Source: Streptomyces sedi
GTDB lineage: Bacteria > Actinomycetota > Actinomycetes > Streptomycetales > Streptomycetaceae
Direction: 5' to 3'
Assembly (NCBI RefSeq): GCF_006335015.1
Contig: NZ_VDGT01000009.1
Span: 124,001-188,000 of the forward strand
DNA length: 64,000 bases
Shown here in pieces: positions 49,303-56,951 of this stretch (position 1 is the stretch's first letter; each line of letters starts with the position of its first letter). A program made the translations under genes and the position numbers. Below the pieces are notes generated by a model that was not told the DNA's origin, searched no databases, and worked only from the letters and a program-made list of their open reading frames with translations.

Positions 49303-49364
49303 CGCGCAGTTCCCCGCGCCCCCAAGCCGCCCACCGGCAGTGCAGGGGCGCGGGGAACTGCGCG
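49303..49364. repeat. REP-like inverted repeat (GCAGTTCCCCGCGCCCC)
   Basis: Left arm CGCGCAGTTCCCCGCGCCC from 49303, right arm its reverse complement ending at 49364, separated by about 23 bp. Same module as at 56.6-56.9 kb. Lies between LPMO and the MITE in a 416-bp gene-free stretch. Confidence 0.8.
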
Positions 49365-49445
49365 AGCAACCCGACACCGGGCCGCACCCGACAACGCACC
49401 CCCGCCACCCAGGACCGTCGTCGCCCACGCACCCCCGGCAAGGGG

Positions 49446-49648
49446 CTAGGCCGTCTCGTTTGGATCTTCGCGGGGGCGCGACGCCAGCGATGGGGGCACC
49501 TCCCAGGCCCCCGAGGGGCCTGGGGGAACCTCGCTGCGTTACCGAATCGCGCGAATACGGCCAAGTATGAGCTGCGATCCGGCGCCTTGCGATGCACCGC
49601 ATCTGACGCCGCGCCCTGATCCACGAAGATCCAAACGAGACGACCTAG
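49446..49648. mobile_element. MITE, IS5-like, 203 bp, CTAG target duplication
   Basis: The left end (49448-49473) and right end (49621-49646) are inverted copies matching at 24 of 26 positions (core GTCTCGTTTGGATCTTCG). Direct CTAG at 49446-49449 and 49645-49648 are the target-site duplication, typical of IS5-family insertions. No transposase. The internal part carries a CCCAGGCCCC/GGGGCCTGGG hairpin. The sequence resembles MITEs widespread in Streptomyces. The right CTAG supplies the stop codon of the next gene. Confidence 0.88.
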
Positions 49649-49911
49649 TCGATCACGAACCACACCGCGTAGGCCACGAAGAACGCCACCACCAGCGCCG
49701 CGACGACCAGCACCGCCGTGAGGGGGGCCGCCGCCCAGCCGTCGGTGGGGTTGTGGGAGTCGTCCGGCCCGGTGAACGACGTGCCGCCCTCGGCGGGCGG
49801 GGTCTCCCCCGGCGGCGTCTCCCGGGGCAGCGTCGCGCCGCCCGGGCGGTAGCCGGGGGTCAGATACGGATCGGGGTCCGGGTTGCTGGGCGTCACGTTG
49901 CTCGGCGTCAT
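49645..49911 (-). CDS. DUF6480-like small membrane protein
   Basis: 88 residues. A Pro-rich head (NPDPDPYLTPGYRPGG, ETPPGETPPAEGG) precedes SHNPTDGWAAAPLTAV and one C-terminal membrane helix (LTAVLVVAALVVAFFVAYAVWF). This fits my recollection of the streptomycete DUF6480 family. The stop TAG is within the CTAG flank of the MITE, which inserted exactly at the 3' end of the gene. ATG at 49911. Confidence 0.72.
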   Translation of the reverse strand: MTPSNVTPSNPDPDPYLTPGYRPGGATLPRETPPGETPPAEGGTSFTGPDDSHNPTDGWAAAPLTAVLVVAALVVAFFVAYAVWFVID

Positions 49912-49960
49912 GGCGCCCGAGTACCACCGAAGCCGCCCGGCACACCTCCACGCGGGAGGT

Positions 49961-50683
49961 TCAGTCGCCGGTGCGGCGCGCCAGTACCAGCCGGCAGCGC
50001 GGGGCGCCGTCGGAACGTTCCGGCAGGCCGGGCAGGGGCAGCGGCACCGTGCCCACCGCGAAGCCGGCGGCGGCCACCTCCGCCCGGGCGACGGAGAGCG
50101 GAAACGTCCGGTAGTACATGACGAACGGCGGGTGCCAGAGCGCGTTGCGCGCCCGCATCGCCGCGTCGAAGCCCCAGGTCAGCCAGTACGCGGCCGAGCC
50201 CACCCGGGGCGGCGCCGCCACCGGGAACGCCAGCAGCCCGCCGGGCCGCAGCGCCGCCCGCGCCCCGGCGAACAGCGCCGCGCGGTCGGCGGCGAGGAAG
50301 TGCCCGAACGCGCCGAAGCTGACCGCCAGGTCGAACTCCGCGCGGAACGGCAGCGCCCGCGCGTCCGCGCGCACCAGCGTCGCGTCCGGGTCTGCGTCGG
50401 CGGCCACGGCCAGCATCCCGGCGCTGCGGTCGACGCCGACCACCCGCCGCGCCCCGGCGGCGCGCAGCGCGGCGAACCCGGCGCCGGTGCCGCAGCACAG
50501 GTCGAGCGCGTCGTCGAACGGGCCGAGCCCGTCGAGCGCGCGGGCGGTCGCCTCCAGCACCACGTCGGGGGTGCGGAACGGCGTGTGGTCGAAGGTGGGC
50601 GCCAGGAGGTCGTAGCCGCGTTCGACCGAGGTCAGCGCCTGGGCGGCCAGTTCGCGTGCGGTGGGGCCCTGCGGGGAGAACAC
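49961..50683 (-). CDS. Class I SAM-dependent methyltransferase
   Basis: 240 residues. SAM-binding motif I ALDLCCGTGAGFAAL, the acidic loop VVGVDRSAGML, motif IV FDLAVSFGAFGHF and LRPGGLLAFPV are visible. The GTG at 50683 starts VFSPQGPTARELAAQAL, which resembles homologues; the longer frame to 50728 has no better signal. Substrate unknown; it is divergent from the sugar ABC operon. Confidence 0.85.
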   Translation of the reverse strand: MFSPQGPTARELAAQALTSVERGYDLLAPTFDHTPFRTPDVVLEATARALDGLGPFDDALDLCCGTGAGFAALRAAGARRVVGVDRSAGMLAVAADADPDATLVRADARALPFRAEFDLAVSFGAFGHFLAADRAALFAGARAALRPGGLLAFPVAAPPRVGSAAYWLTWGFDAAMRARNALWHPPFVMYYRTFPLSVARAEVAAAGFAVGTVPLPLPGLPERSDGAPRCRLVLARRTGD

Positions 50684-50732
50684 GCCGTCGAGCGTACTGC
50701 GGGGCCGGCGGCGCCGCGGAGCCCGCACCGCC

Positions 50733-50759
50733 CACTTTCACCGCTCCATGTCGAAAGTG
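50733..50759 (+). promoter_or_regulatory. Inverted repeat CACTTTC/GAAAGTG upstream of sugar operon
   Basis: Seven-base arms 50733-50739 and 50753-50759 separated by 13 nt, about 60 bp upstream of the sugar ABC -35. Possible operator for a sugar-responsive regulator; none is encoded nearby. Confidence 0.45.
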
Positions 50760-50817
50760 CGCCATGGAACGCACACAACTGACCCTCGTTTTCTGTTCTT
50801 TGGCGTTGCTTTGTGTC

Positions 50818-50846
50818 TTGACAGTCGGTACTTCCGCCTCGACATT
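50818..50846 (+). promoter_or_regulatory. Leaderless promoter of sugar ABC operon
   Basis: TTGACA (50818-50823), 17 nt, GACATT (50841-50846), then 6 nt to the ATG at 50853. The perfect -35 and spacing, with no ribosome site, predict a leaderless mRNA. The 50-bp segment upstream is AT-rich for this genome. Confidence 0.65.
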
Positions 50847-50852
50847 GCCTCC

Positions 50853-52337
50853 ATGCTGCTGATGCAGGACATGACAAAAAGCTTTCTCGGCATCCGCGTC
50901 CTCCACAGCGTCTCCCTCGATCTCGCGCCCGGGGAGGTGCACGCCGTGGTCGGCGAGAACGGGGCCGGCAAGTCGACGTTGATGAAGCTGCTCAGCGGGG
51001 AGCACACCCCCGACGGCGGCCGGATCGAGATCGACGGGACGCCCGTGGCCTTCGACCACCCCGCGCAGGCCCAGGCCGCGGGGGTCGGGATCATCCACCA
51101 GGAACTCGCGCTGCTGCCGGACCGCACCGTCGCCGAGAACGTCTTCCTCGGCCGCGAGCCCACCCGTCGCGGACTGGTCGACCGGGCGGCGATGGCGCGG
51201 CGGACGACCGAGCTGCTGGCCGAGTTGCACGCCGAGGGGATCGCGCCGGACACCCCGGTGCGCGAGCTGTCGGTGGCCCGTCAGCAGACCGTCGAGGTGG
51301 CCAAGGCCCTCGCCGCCGACGTGCGCGTCCTGATCATGGACGAGCCCACCGCCGCGCTCGCCGAGCACGAGGTCGCCACCCTCTTCGACCTGGTCCGCCG
51401 GCTCACCGAACGCGGCCTGGGCATCCTCTACGTCTCCCACCGGATGCGGGAGATCTTCGCCCTCTCCCAGCGCGTCACGGTGCTGAAGGACGGCCGCCTC
51501 GTGACCTGTCTGAGGACCGCCGAGACCGACGTGGACGCCGTGGTGCGCGCCATGGTCGGGCGCGAGCTGAGCGCCTACTACCCGCCCAGGGCCGCGCCCG
51601 GGGCGCTGGGCGGGCCGGTGCTGACGGTCAGCGGAGGCGGCAACGACCGGCTCGCGGGGATCGAGTTGACCGTGCGGGCCGGCGAGGTGCTGGGCGTCGC
51701 CGGGCTCCAGGGCTCGGGGCGCAGCGCGCTGGCCCGCGCGGTCTTCGGCGCCGACCCGTTCACCAGGGGCCGGATGACGCTGGCCGGCAGGGAGGTACGC
51801 CCGCGCCGGCCGCGGGAGGCGATCCGCGCGGGCATCGCGCTGGTCGGCGAGGACCGCAAGGCCGAGGGGCTGACGCTGCGCCAGTCCGTGCGAGACAACA
51901 CGCTGCTGGTGACCAGGGCCGTCGGCGTCGGGGAACGGGCCGGCGCGACGACGGTGGCCCGCCTGCTGGAACGGGTGCGGCTGGCCGGTGGCGGCGGCGC
52001 CGGGCAGGAGGTGCGTTACCTCTCCGGCGGCAACCAGCAGAAGGTCGTCATCGCGAAGTGGCTCGCCGCCCGCCCCCGGGTGCTGCTCTTCGACGAGCCG
52101 ACCAGGGGCGTGGACGTCGGCGCCAAGGCCGCGATCCACACGCTGGTGCGGGAGTTGGCGGCCGAGGGGCTCGCGGTGCTGCTGATCTCCTCCGAGCTGC
52201 CCGAGCTGATCGGGATGAGCGACCGGGTGCTGGTGCTGGCCGACGGCCGCCCGGCGGGCGAGCTGCCCGCCGGGCCGAGCGAGGAGGAGATCATGCGGCT
52301 CGCCACGAGCGGCGCCGACCGGGCGGGAGCCGCCTGA
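50853..52337 (+). CDS. Sugar ABC transporter ATP-binding protein (RbsA/XylG-like, duplicated)
   Basis: 494 residues, two ABC cassettes. The first has GENGAGKSTLMK, the signature region reading LSVARQQTVEVAKAL and VLIMDEPTAALAEHE. The second has GLQGSGRSALARAVFG (Walker A lysine replaced by Arg, normal in this family), LSGGNQQKVVIAKWL and VLLFDEPTRGVDVGAK. Belongs to the ribose/xylose/galactofuranose subfamily. ATG 50853 is 6 nt after a -10, implying leaderless translation. Coupled TGATG to the permease. Confidence 0.93.
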   Translation: MLLMQDMTKSFLGIRVLHSVSLDLAPGEVHAVVGENGAGKSTLMKLLSGEHTPDGGRIEIDGTPVAFDHPAQAQAAGVGIIHQELALLPDRTVAENVFLGREPTRRGLVDRAAMARRTTELLAELHAEGIAPDTPVRELSVARQQTVEVAKALAADVRVLIMDEPTAALAEHEVATLFDLVRRLTERGLGILYVSHRMREIFALSQRVTVLKDGRLVTCLRTAETDVDAVVRAMVGRELSAYYPPRAAPGALGGPVLTVSGGGNDRLAGIELTVRAGEVLGVAGLQGSGRSALARAVFGADPFTRGRMTLAGREVRPRRPREAIRAGIALVGEDRKAEGLTLRQSVRDNTLLVTRAVGVGERAGATTVARLLERVRLAGGGGAGQEVRYLSGGNQQKVVIAKWLAARPRVLLFDEPTRGVDVGAKAAIHTLVRELAAEGLAVLLISSELPELIGMSDRVLVLADGRPAGELPAGPSEEEIMRLATSGADRAGAA

Positions 52338-53359
52338 TGACCGCCGCCTCCCCCTCCCCCGCGCTGCCGGCCGCCGCCGCGCCGGCCGCCGCCCGCTGGC
52401 GGCGCGGGCTCTCCGACCCGGCCGTCGGGATCTGGCTGGCCGCGCTCGGCGTCACCCTCCTCGGCTGGGCGGTGGTCGCCGTCAGGGGCGGCGAGTTCCT
52501 GACCCAGCCCAACATCACCGGGATCCTCCAGAACTGCGTGGCGCTCGGGCTGATCGCCCTCGGCCAGACGATGGTGATCCTCACCGGCTCGCTGGACCTG
52601 TCGGTGGCCTATCTCGCGAGCCTCGGCACCCTGGTCGCCGCCGAGACCATGGCGGGCTCCGACGGCAACATGGTCACGGCGGTGGTCGCGGTCCTCGCGC
52701 TGTGCGCGGGCGTCGGACTCGCCAACGGGCTGATCGTCACCCGGCTGAAGGTCAACGCGTTCATCGCCACGCTCGGCGTCGCGCTGATCCTGCGCGGCTG
52801 GATCGAGGACAACTACACGGGCCCCGCGGGCGACGTGTCGCGTTCCTTCCAACGCCTCGGCTACGACCGGATCGGCCCGGTACCGGTCTCCGTCTTCCTG
52901 CTGGTCGGCGTCGCGTTGGCGCTCTGGTTCGTGCTGCGGCGCACCCGGCTCGGCCACCACATGTACGCGACCGGCGGCGACGAGCACGCCGCGCGGCTGT
53001 CCGGGGTGCGCACCGAACGCACGGTGGTGATCGCACACGTGCTGTGCGCGCTGTGTGTGGGCATCGCGGCGCTCTTCCTCGCCGCGAGGTTCGGCGCGGG
53101 TTCGCCCTGGGCCGGCACCGAGGCCCGCTACGACCTGGAGTCCATCGCGGCCGTGGTGCTGGGCGGCACGCTGCTGGCCGGCGGGCGCGGCGGGGTCGTC
53201 GGCACGCTGGGCGGGGTGACGGTGCTGGCGGTGCTGGACAGCGTCTTCAACCAGCTGGCCGTCGACCCGTTCTTCAAGAACGTGCTGCGCGGCGTCGTGA
53301 TCATCGCGGCCGTCGCCGTCTACGCCCGAGGCCGCCGCAGCGCCGGGAGGAACCGTTGA
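52337..53359 (+). CDS. Sugar ABC transporter permease 1 (RbsC-like)
   Basis: 340 residues, 8-10 membrane helices. GLIALGQTMVILTGSLDLSVAYLASLG, KVNAFIATLGVALILRGWIED and MYATGGDEHAARLSGVRTER (cytoplasmic coupling loop) are RbsC-family signatures. Forms a heterodimer with permease 2. The start overlaps the ATPase stop, and the stop overlaps the next TTG. Confidence 0.92.
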   Translation: MTAASPSPALPAAAAPAAARWRRGLSDPAVGIWLAALGVTLLGWAVVAVRGGEFLTQPNITGILQNCVALGLIALGQTMVILTGSLDLSVAYLASLGTLVAAETMAGSDGNMVTAVVAVLALCAGVGLANGLIVTRLKVNAFIATLGVALILRGWIEDNYTGPAGDVSRSFQRLGYDRIGPVPVSVFLLVGVALALWFVLRRTRLGHHMYATGGDEHAARLSGVRTERTVVIAHVLCALCVGIAALFLAARFGAGSPWAGTEARYDLESIAAVVLGGTLLAGGRGGVVGTLGGVTVLAVLDSVFNQLAVDPFFKNVLRGVVIIAAVAVYARGRRSAGRNR

Positions 53360-54432
53360 CCGCCACGACCGCCACCCCGATCCAGGCCCGCGTCCGCCGG
53401 GGCACCGCGCTGACCAGGGCGTTGGGCAGCGCGCTCCCGGTGTGCGCGCTGCTGTTGCTGCTGCTGGCCGCGCTGGCGGTGACCGACGCCGGGTTCTACG
53501 AGCCGGACCGGTTCCTGGCCTTCGTGCGGCGGGCCGCGCCGCTGCTGCTGCTGGCGGCCGGCCAGTACCTGGTGATCGTCAGCGGCCACTTCGACCTGTC
53601 GGTGGGCGCGGTGGTCACCACCGGGGTGGTGGCGGCGGCCGAGATCTACCACACGTACCCCGGCGCGCACTGGCTGGTGGTCACGGTGGTCCTGGTCGCC
53701 GCCGGCGCACTGGTCGGACTGGTCAACGGACTGGTAACCACCGGGCTCGGCGTGCCGTCGTTCATCACCACGCTGGGGATGATGCTGATCCTGGAGGGCG
53801 GCGTCTTCTACTGGACCGGCGGCTCGCCCACCGGGTATCTCCCGGACGAGTTCCGGGCGGTGGGGCGCCAGGACGCCTTCGGCTGGCTGCCGTGGGCGGT
53901 GGTGGTGTGCGCGGCCGTCGGCGCCGGCGTGTGGTGGCTGATGCGCTCGTCCTGGGGCCGGACGCTGATGGCGACCGGCGACAGCGAGCGGGCTGCCGAA
54001 CTGTCAGGGGTGGCCACCGGGCGGGTGCGGACGGTCGCCTTCGTGCTCTCCGGCGCGGCGGCGGCGCTGGCCGCGGTGCTGGTCGGGGGCTACTCCGGGG
54101 TGTCGGCGCAGGCCGGCTCCGGGATGGAGTTCGAGGCGATCACCGCAGTCGTGCTCGGCGGCGTGCTGCTGGGCGGCGGCCGGGGCTCGGTGCTGGGCGC
54201 CATGGCCGGGGCCTTCGCGCTGACCGCGCTCTTCACGCTGCTCAACCTCCGGGGCGTCTCCGGCGCGCTGGAGCCCACCGTCCAGGGCGTGATCGTGATC
54301 GCCGCGGTGGCGCTCGGCGCCGCCAACTTCTCGCGCCCGCGCCGCCGTTCCCCCGCGCCACCCGCACCGCCGCCGGCCGCGCCGGCCGACCGGGGACCCA
54401 CCCAACCGTCGACTGGAGGACCCACCCCATGA
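53356..54432 (+). CDS. Sugar ABC transporter permease 2 (RbsC-like)
   Basis: 358 residues. LLLAAGQYLVIVSGHFDLSVGAVVTTGV, GLGVPSFITTLGMMLILEGG and LMATGDSERAAELSGVATGRVRT match RbsC. The TTG at 53356 (GGGAGGAACCG upstream, overlapping the previous stop) is taken as start. About 9 helices. A Pro/Ala tail of 25 residues follows. It is followed by the binding protein with an ATGA overlap. Confidence 0.9.
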   Translation: MTATTATPIQARVRRGTALTRALGSALPVCALLLLLLAALAVTDAGFYEPDRFLAFVRRAAPLLLLAAGQYLVIVSGHFDLSVGAVVTTGVVAAAEIYHTYPGAHWLVVTVVLVAAGALVGLVNGLVTTGLGVPSFITTLGMMLILEGGVFYWTGGSPTGYLPDEFRAVGRQDAFGWLPWAVVVCAAVGAGVWWLMRSSWGRTLMATGDSERAAELSGVATGRVRTVAFVLSGAAAALAAVLVGGYSGVSAQAGSGMEFEAITAVVLGGVLLGGGRGSVLGAMAGAFALTALFTLLNLRGVSGALEPTVQGVIVIAAVALGAANFSRPRRRSPAPPAPPPAAPADRGPTQPSTGGPTP

Positions 54433-55646
54433 GAACCCATCGCGCCGGCCGCCGACTGGCCGCGTCGCTCGCCGCCGTCTGCGCGGCCGGCCTGCTCGCC
54501 TCCTGTTCCTCCGACGCGCCGCCCGAGGGCCCACCCGACCCGTCGGGCTCCGCCCCCTCGGAGGACGGCGGCGGCGAGGCCGACGAGGCCGAGTTCTTCG
54601 AGGAGGACGAGTACCAGCGGCAGTTGGCGCTCGCCGGGGAGACACCCGAGGGCCCCGAGGGCCGCCCCTGGGAGCAGATGCTGCGCCCGGAGATGGTCGA
54701 CACCGGCGACTACGCGCTGGATGCGGACCAGGTGCACCTGTGCTTCTCCAACGCGGGCGTCTTCAACCCGTGGCGGCAGGTCGGGCTGACCACCATGGAG
54801 GCGGAGGTCGCCGAGCACGAGGAGATCGCCGAGTTCACCGTGCTGGACGCGGAGGGCAAGGACGACAAGCAGATCTCCGACATCCAGAACCTCAGCCAGC
54901 AGGACTGCGACCTGCTGATCGTCTCCCCCAACACCACGGCGACGCTGACCCCCGCCGTCGAGGAGGCGTGCCGCACGCTGCCGGTGATCGTCTTCGACCG
55001 CGGCGTCAACACGGACTGCCCGGTCACGTTCGTCCACCCCGTCGGCGGCTACGCGTACGGCGCGGCGGCGGCGGACTTCCTGGTGGAGAACGTGGAACCG
55101 GGCGGCAAGATCCTGGCGCTGCGCATCTCCCCCGGCGTCGACGTGCTGGAGAACCGCTGGTCGGCCGCCGAGTTGGCGTTCCAGGACAGCGAACTGGAAG
55201 TCGCCGACGTCGAGTTCACCGAGGGCGACCCGGCGGTCGCCAAGTCGATCGTGACGGACGCGATCCAGCGCCACGGCTCGATCGACGGCGTGTGGATGGA
55301 CTCGGGCGCGACCGCGGTGGCAGCCGTCGAGGCGTTCGAGGACGCGGGCCTTGAGGTGCCGCCGATCAGCGGCGAGGACCAGCAGGACTTCCTCCAGGCG
55401 TGGGCCGACCGCGACCTGACGGCGATCGCCCCCGGCTACCCCACGTTCCAGTGGCGCACCCCGGTCATCGCGGCGCTGAAGGTGCTGCGCGGCGAGGAGG
55501 TGCCGGGCGAGTGGGTGCTGCCGCAGCCGGTGATCACCGAGGAGACCCGGGACGACTATCTGGCCGCCGAGATGCCGCCGCTGCACTACGGGCTGTGCGG
55601 CTGCGAGGACCTGCCGGGCTACCCGCGGGACTGGGGTGGCCGCTGA
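54429..55646 (+). CDS. Sugar ABC transporter solute-binding lipoprotein
   Basis: 405 residues. Lipoprotein signal LAASLAAVCAAGLLASC (lipobox LLASC), then a Ser/Pro/Glu-rich linker, and a periplasmic-binding-protein-like domain (VHLCFSNAGVFNPWRQVGLTTM, CDLLIVSPNTTATLTP, GYAYGAAAADFLVENV). Type I fold of the ribose/galactose class. Cysteine pairs suggest a disulfide. Sugar ligand unknown. TGGAGGA upstream and coupled to the permease. Confidence 0.92.
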   Translation: MRTHRAGRRLAASLAAVCAAGLLASCSSDAPPEGPPDPSGSAPSEDGGGEADEAEFFEEDEYQRQLALAGETPEGPEGRPWEQMLRPEMVDTGDYALDADQVHLCFSNAGVFNPWRQVGLTTMEAEVAEHEEIAEFTVLDAEGKDDKQISDIQNLSQQDCDLLIVSPNTTATLTPAVEEACRTLPVIVFDRGVNTDCPVTFVHPVGGYAYGAAAADFLVENVEPGGKILALRISPGVDVLENRWSAAELAFQDSELEVADVEFTEGDPAVAKSIVTDAIQRHGSIDGVWMDSGATAVAAVEAFEDAGLEVPPISGEDQQDFLQAWADRDLTAIAPGYPTFQWRTPVIAALKVLRGEEVPGEWVLPQPVITEETRDDYLAAEMPPLHYGLCGCEDLPGYPRDWGGR

Positions 55647-56512
55647 TGGGGCTGACGGTCGGCGCCAACCCGTGGATCTGGCACGCCCCCGTCGACGAGG
55701 CCGCGGTCGCCGAGACCGTGCCGAGGCTGGCCGGCTGGGGCTTCGACGCGGTGGAACTGCCGCTGGAGTCGCCCGGCGACTGGTCGCCCCGGACCGTGGC
55801 GGCGCTGCTGAAACGCCACGAGCTGACGCCGGCGGCGGTCGTCGCGGTGATGCCGCCCGGCCGCGACCTGGTCCGTGCGGAGCCGGCGGCGGTCCGCGCC
55901 ACGCAGGACTACCTGCTGCACTGCGTGGACGCCGCCCAGGCCACCGGCGCGCCCGTCGTCGCCGGACCGGTCTACAGCGCGGTCGGCCGCACCTGGCGGA
56001 TGACCCCGGCGGAACGGGAGGCCGCCTACGCCGAGTGGCGCGAGTACCTGGCGCCCGTGGTGGAACAGGCGATCGCGGCGGGGGTGCGGCTGGCGGTCGA
56101 GCCGTTGAACCGTTACGAGACCAGCCTGTTGAACACCGTCGAGCAGACGCTCACCGCGTTGGAGGGACTGCCTGCCGAGGGCGTCGGCCTGGCGCTGGAC
56201 ACCTACCACCAGAACATCGAGGAACCCTCCCTACCGGGCGCCGTCCGGCGGGCCGCCGGGCGGATCGTCCACGTCCAGGTCTGCGCCAACGACCGGGGCA
56301 CGCCCGGCGCCGACCACCTGGACTGGCCCGGCTTCCTGCGGGCGCTGCCCGAGGCCGGCTACCACGGGCCGCTGTGCGTGGAGTCCTTCACGGCACACAA
56401 CGACACGATCGCGGTCGCCGCCTCGGTGTGGCGCCCGCTGGCCGACACCCAGGACACGATCGCGACGGAGGGCCTGGCGTTTCTGCGCCAGGCCCTCCGC
56501 GACGCGGGCTGA
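55646..56512 (+). CDS. Sugar phosphate isomerase/epimerase, tagatose/psicose-3-epimerase-like
   Basis: 288 residues, TIM barrel of the AP-endonuclease-2 superfamily. Metal ligand candidates are seen in VEPLNRYET (Glu), LALDTYHQNIEEPS (Asp, His), HVQVCANDRGTPG (His) and LCVESFTAHN (Glu), matching the ketose 3-epimerase layout. TGATG coupled to the lipoprotein, so it probably epimerises the imported sugar inside the cell. Confidence 0.88.
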   Translation: MGLTVGANPWIWHAPVDEAAVAETVPRLAGWGFDAVELPLESPGDWSPRTVAALLKRHELTPAAVVAVMPPGRDLVRAEPAAVRATQDYLLHCVDAAQATGAPVVAGPVYSAVGRTWRMTPAEREAAYAEWREYLAPVVEQAIAAGVRLAVEPLNRYETSLLNTVEQTLTALEGLPAEGVGLALDTYHQNIEEPSLPGAVRRAAGRIVHVQVCANDRGTPGADHLDWPGFLRALPEAGYHGPLCVESFTAHNDTIAVAASVWRPLADTQDTIATEGLAFLRQALRDAG

Positions 56513-56951
56513 CCAGGCCGGGAAGCCCGGCGGCCCAGGGGCGCGCACTCACCTGACCGACCACGCCAACCCCACCAGGGGCGCGGGGAACTGCGCGAGC
56601 GACCCCACGCCGGGCTCACGCCGACAACCCACCCAGCCACGAAGCTCCGTAGTCGACTGCGGCCCGCCACCCAGCATTCGCGCAGTTCCCCGCGCCCCCA
56701 AACCAGGCCGCCACCTACCGAACACGAACCCGCACCCAACCCACCACGCCAACCCCACCCCAGGGGCGCGGGGAACTGCGCGAGCAACCCCACGCCGGGC
56801 TCACGCCGACAACCCACCCAGCCACCAAGCTCCGTAGTCGACCAACCCCCGCCACCCAGCATTCGCGCAGTTCCCCGCGCCCCCAAACCAGGCCGCCACC
56901 TACCGAACACGAACCCGCAGAGAACACCGCACCGAGGAAGGCACCCGCCGC
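56513..56951. other. Gene-free region filled by a tandem repeat
   Basis: 439 bp between the epimerase and the ThuA fusion gene; about 360 bp of it is the 183-bp-period tandem duplication described separately. The last 30 bp carry the ribosome site of the next gene (GAGGAAGG). No promoter hexamers are clear. Confidence 0.6.
56561..56919. repeat. Tandem duplication (183-bp period) of a REP-like hairpin unit
   Basis: Copy 1 (56561-56734) and copy 2 (56744-56919) are nearly identical. Each contains perfect 21-bp inverted arms: GGGGCGCGGGGAACTGCGCG and its complement, about 85 bp apart. The same module appears inverted at 49303 and singly at 33699. May act as a transcription-termination or nucleoid-related element. 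Confidence 0.85.
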
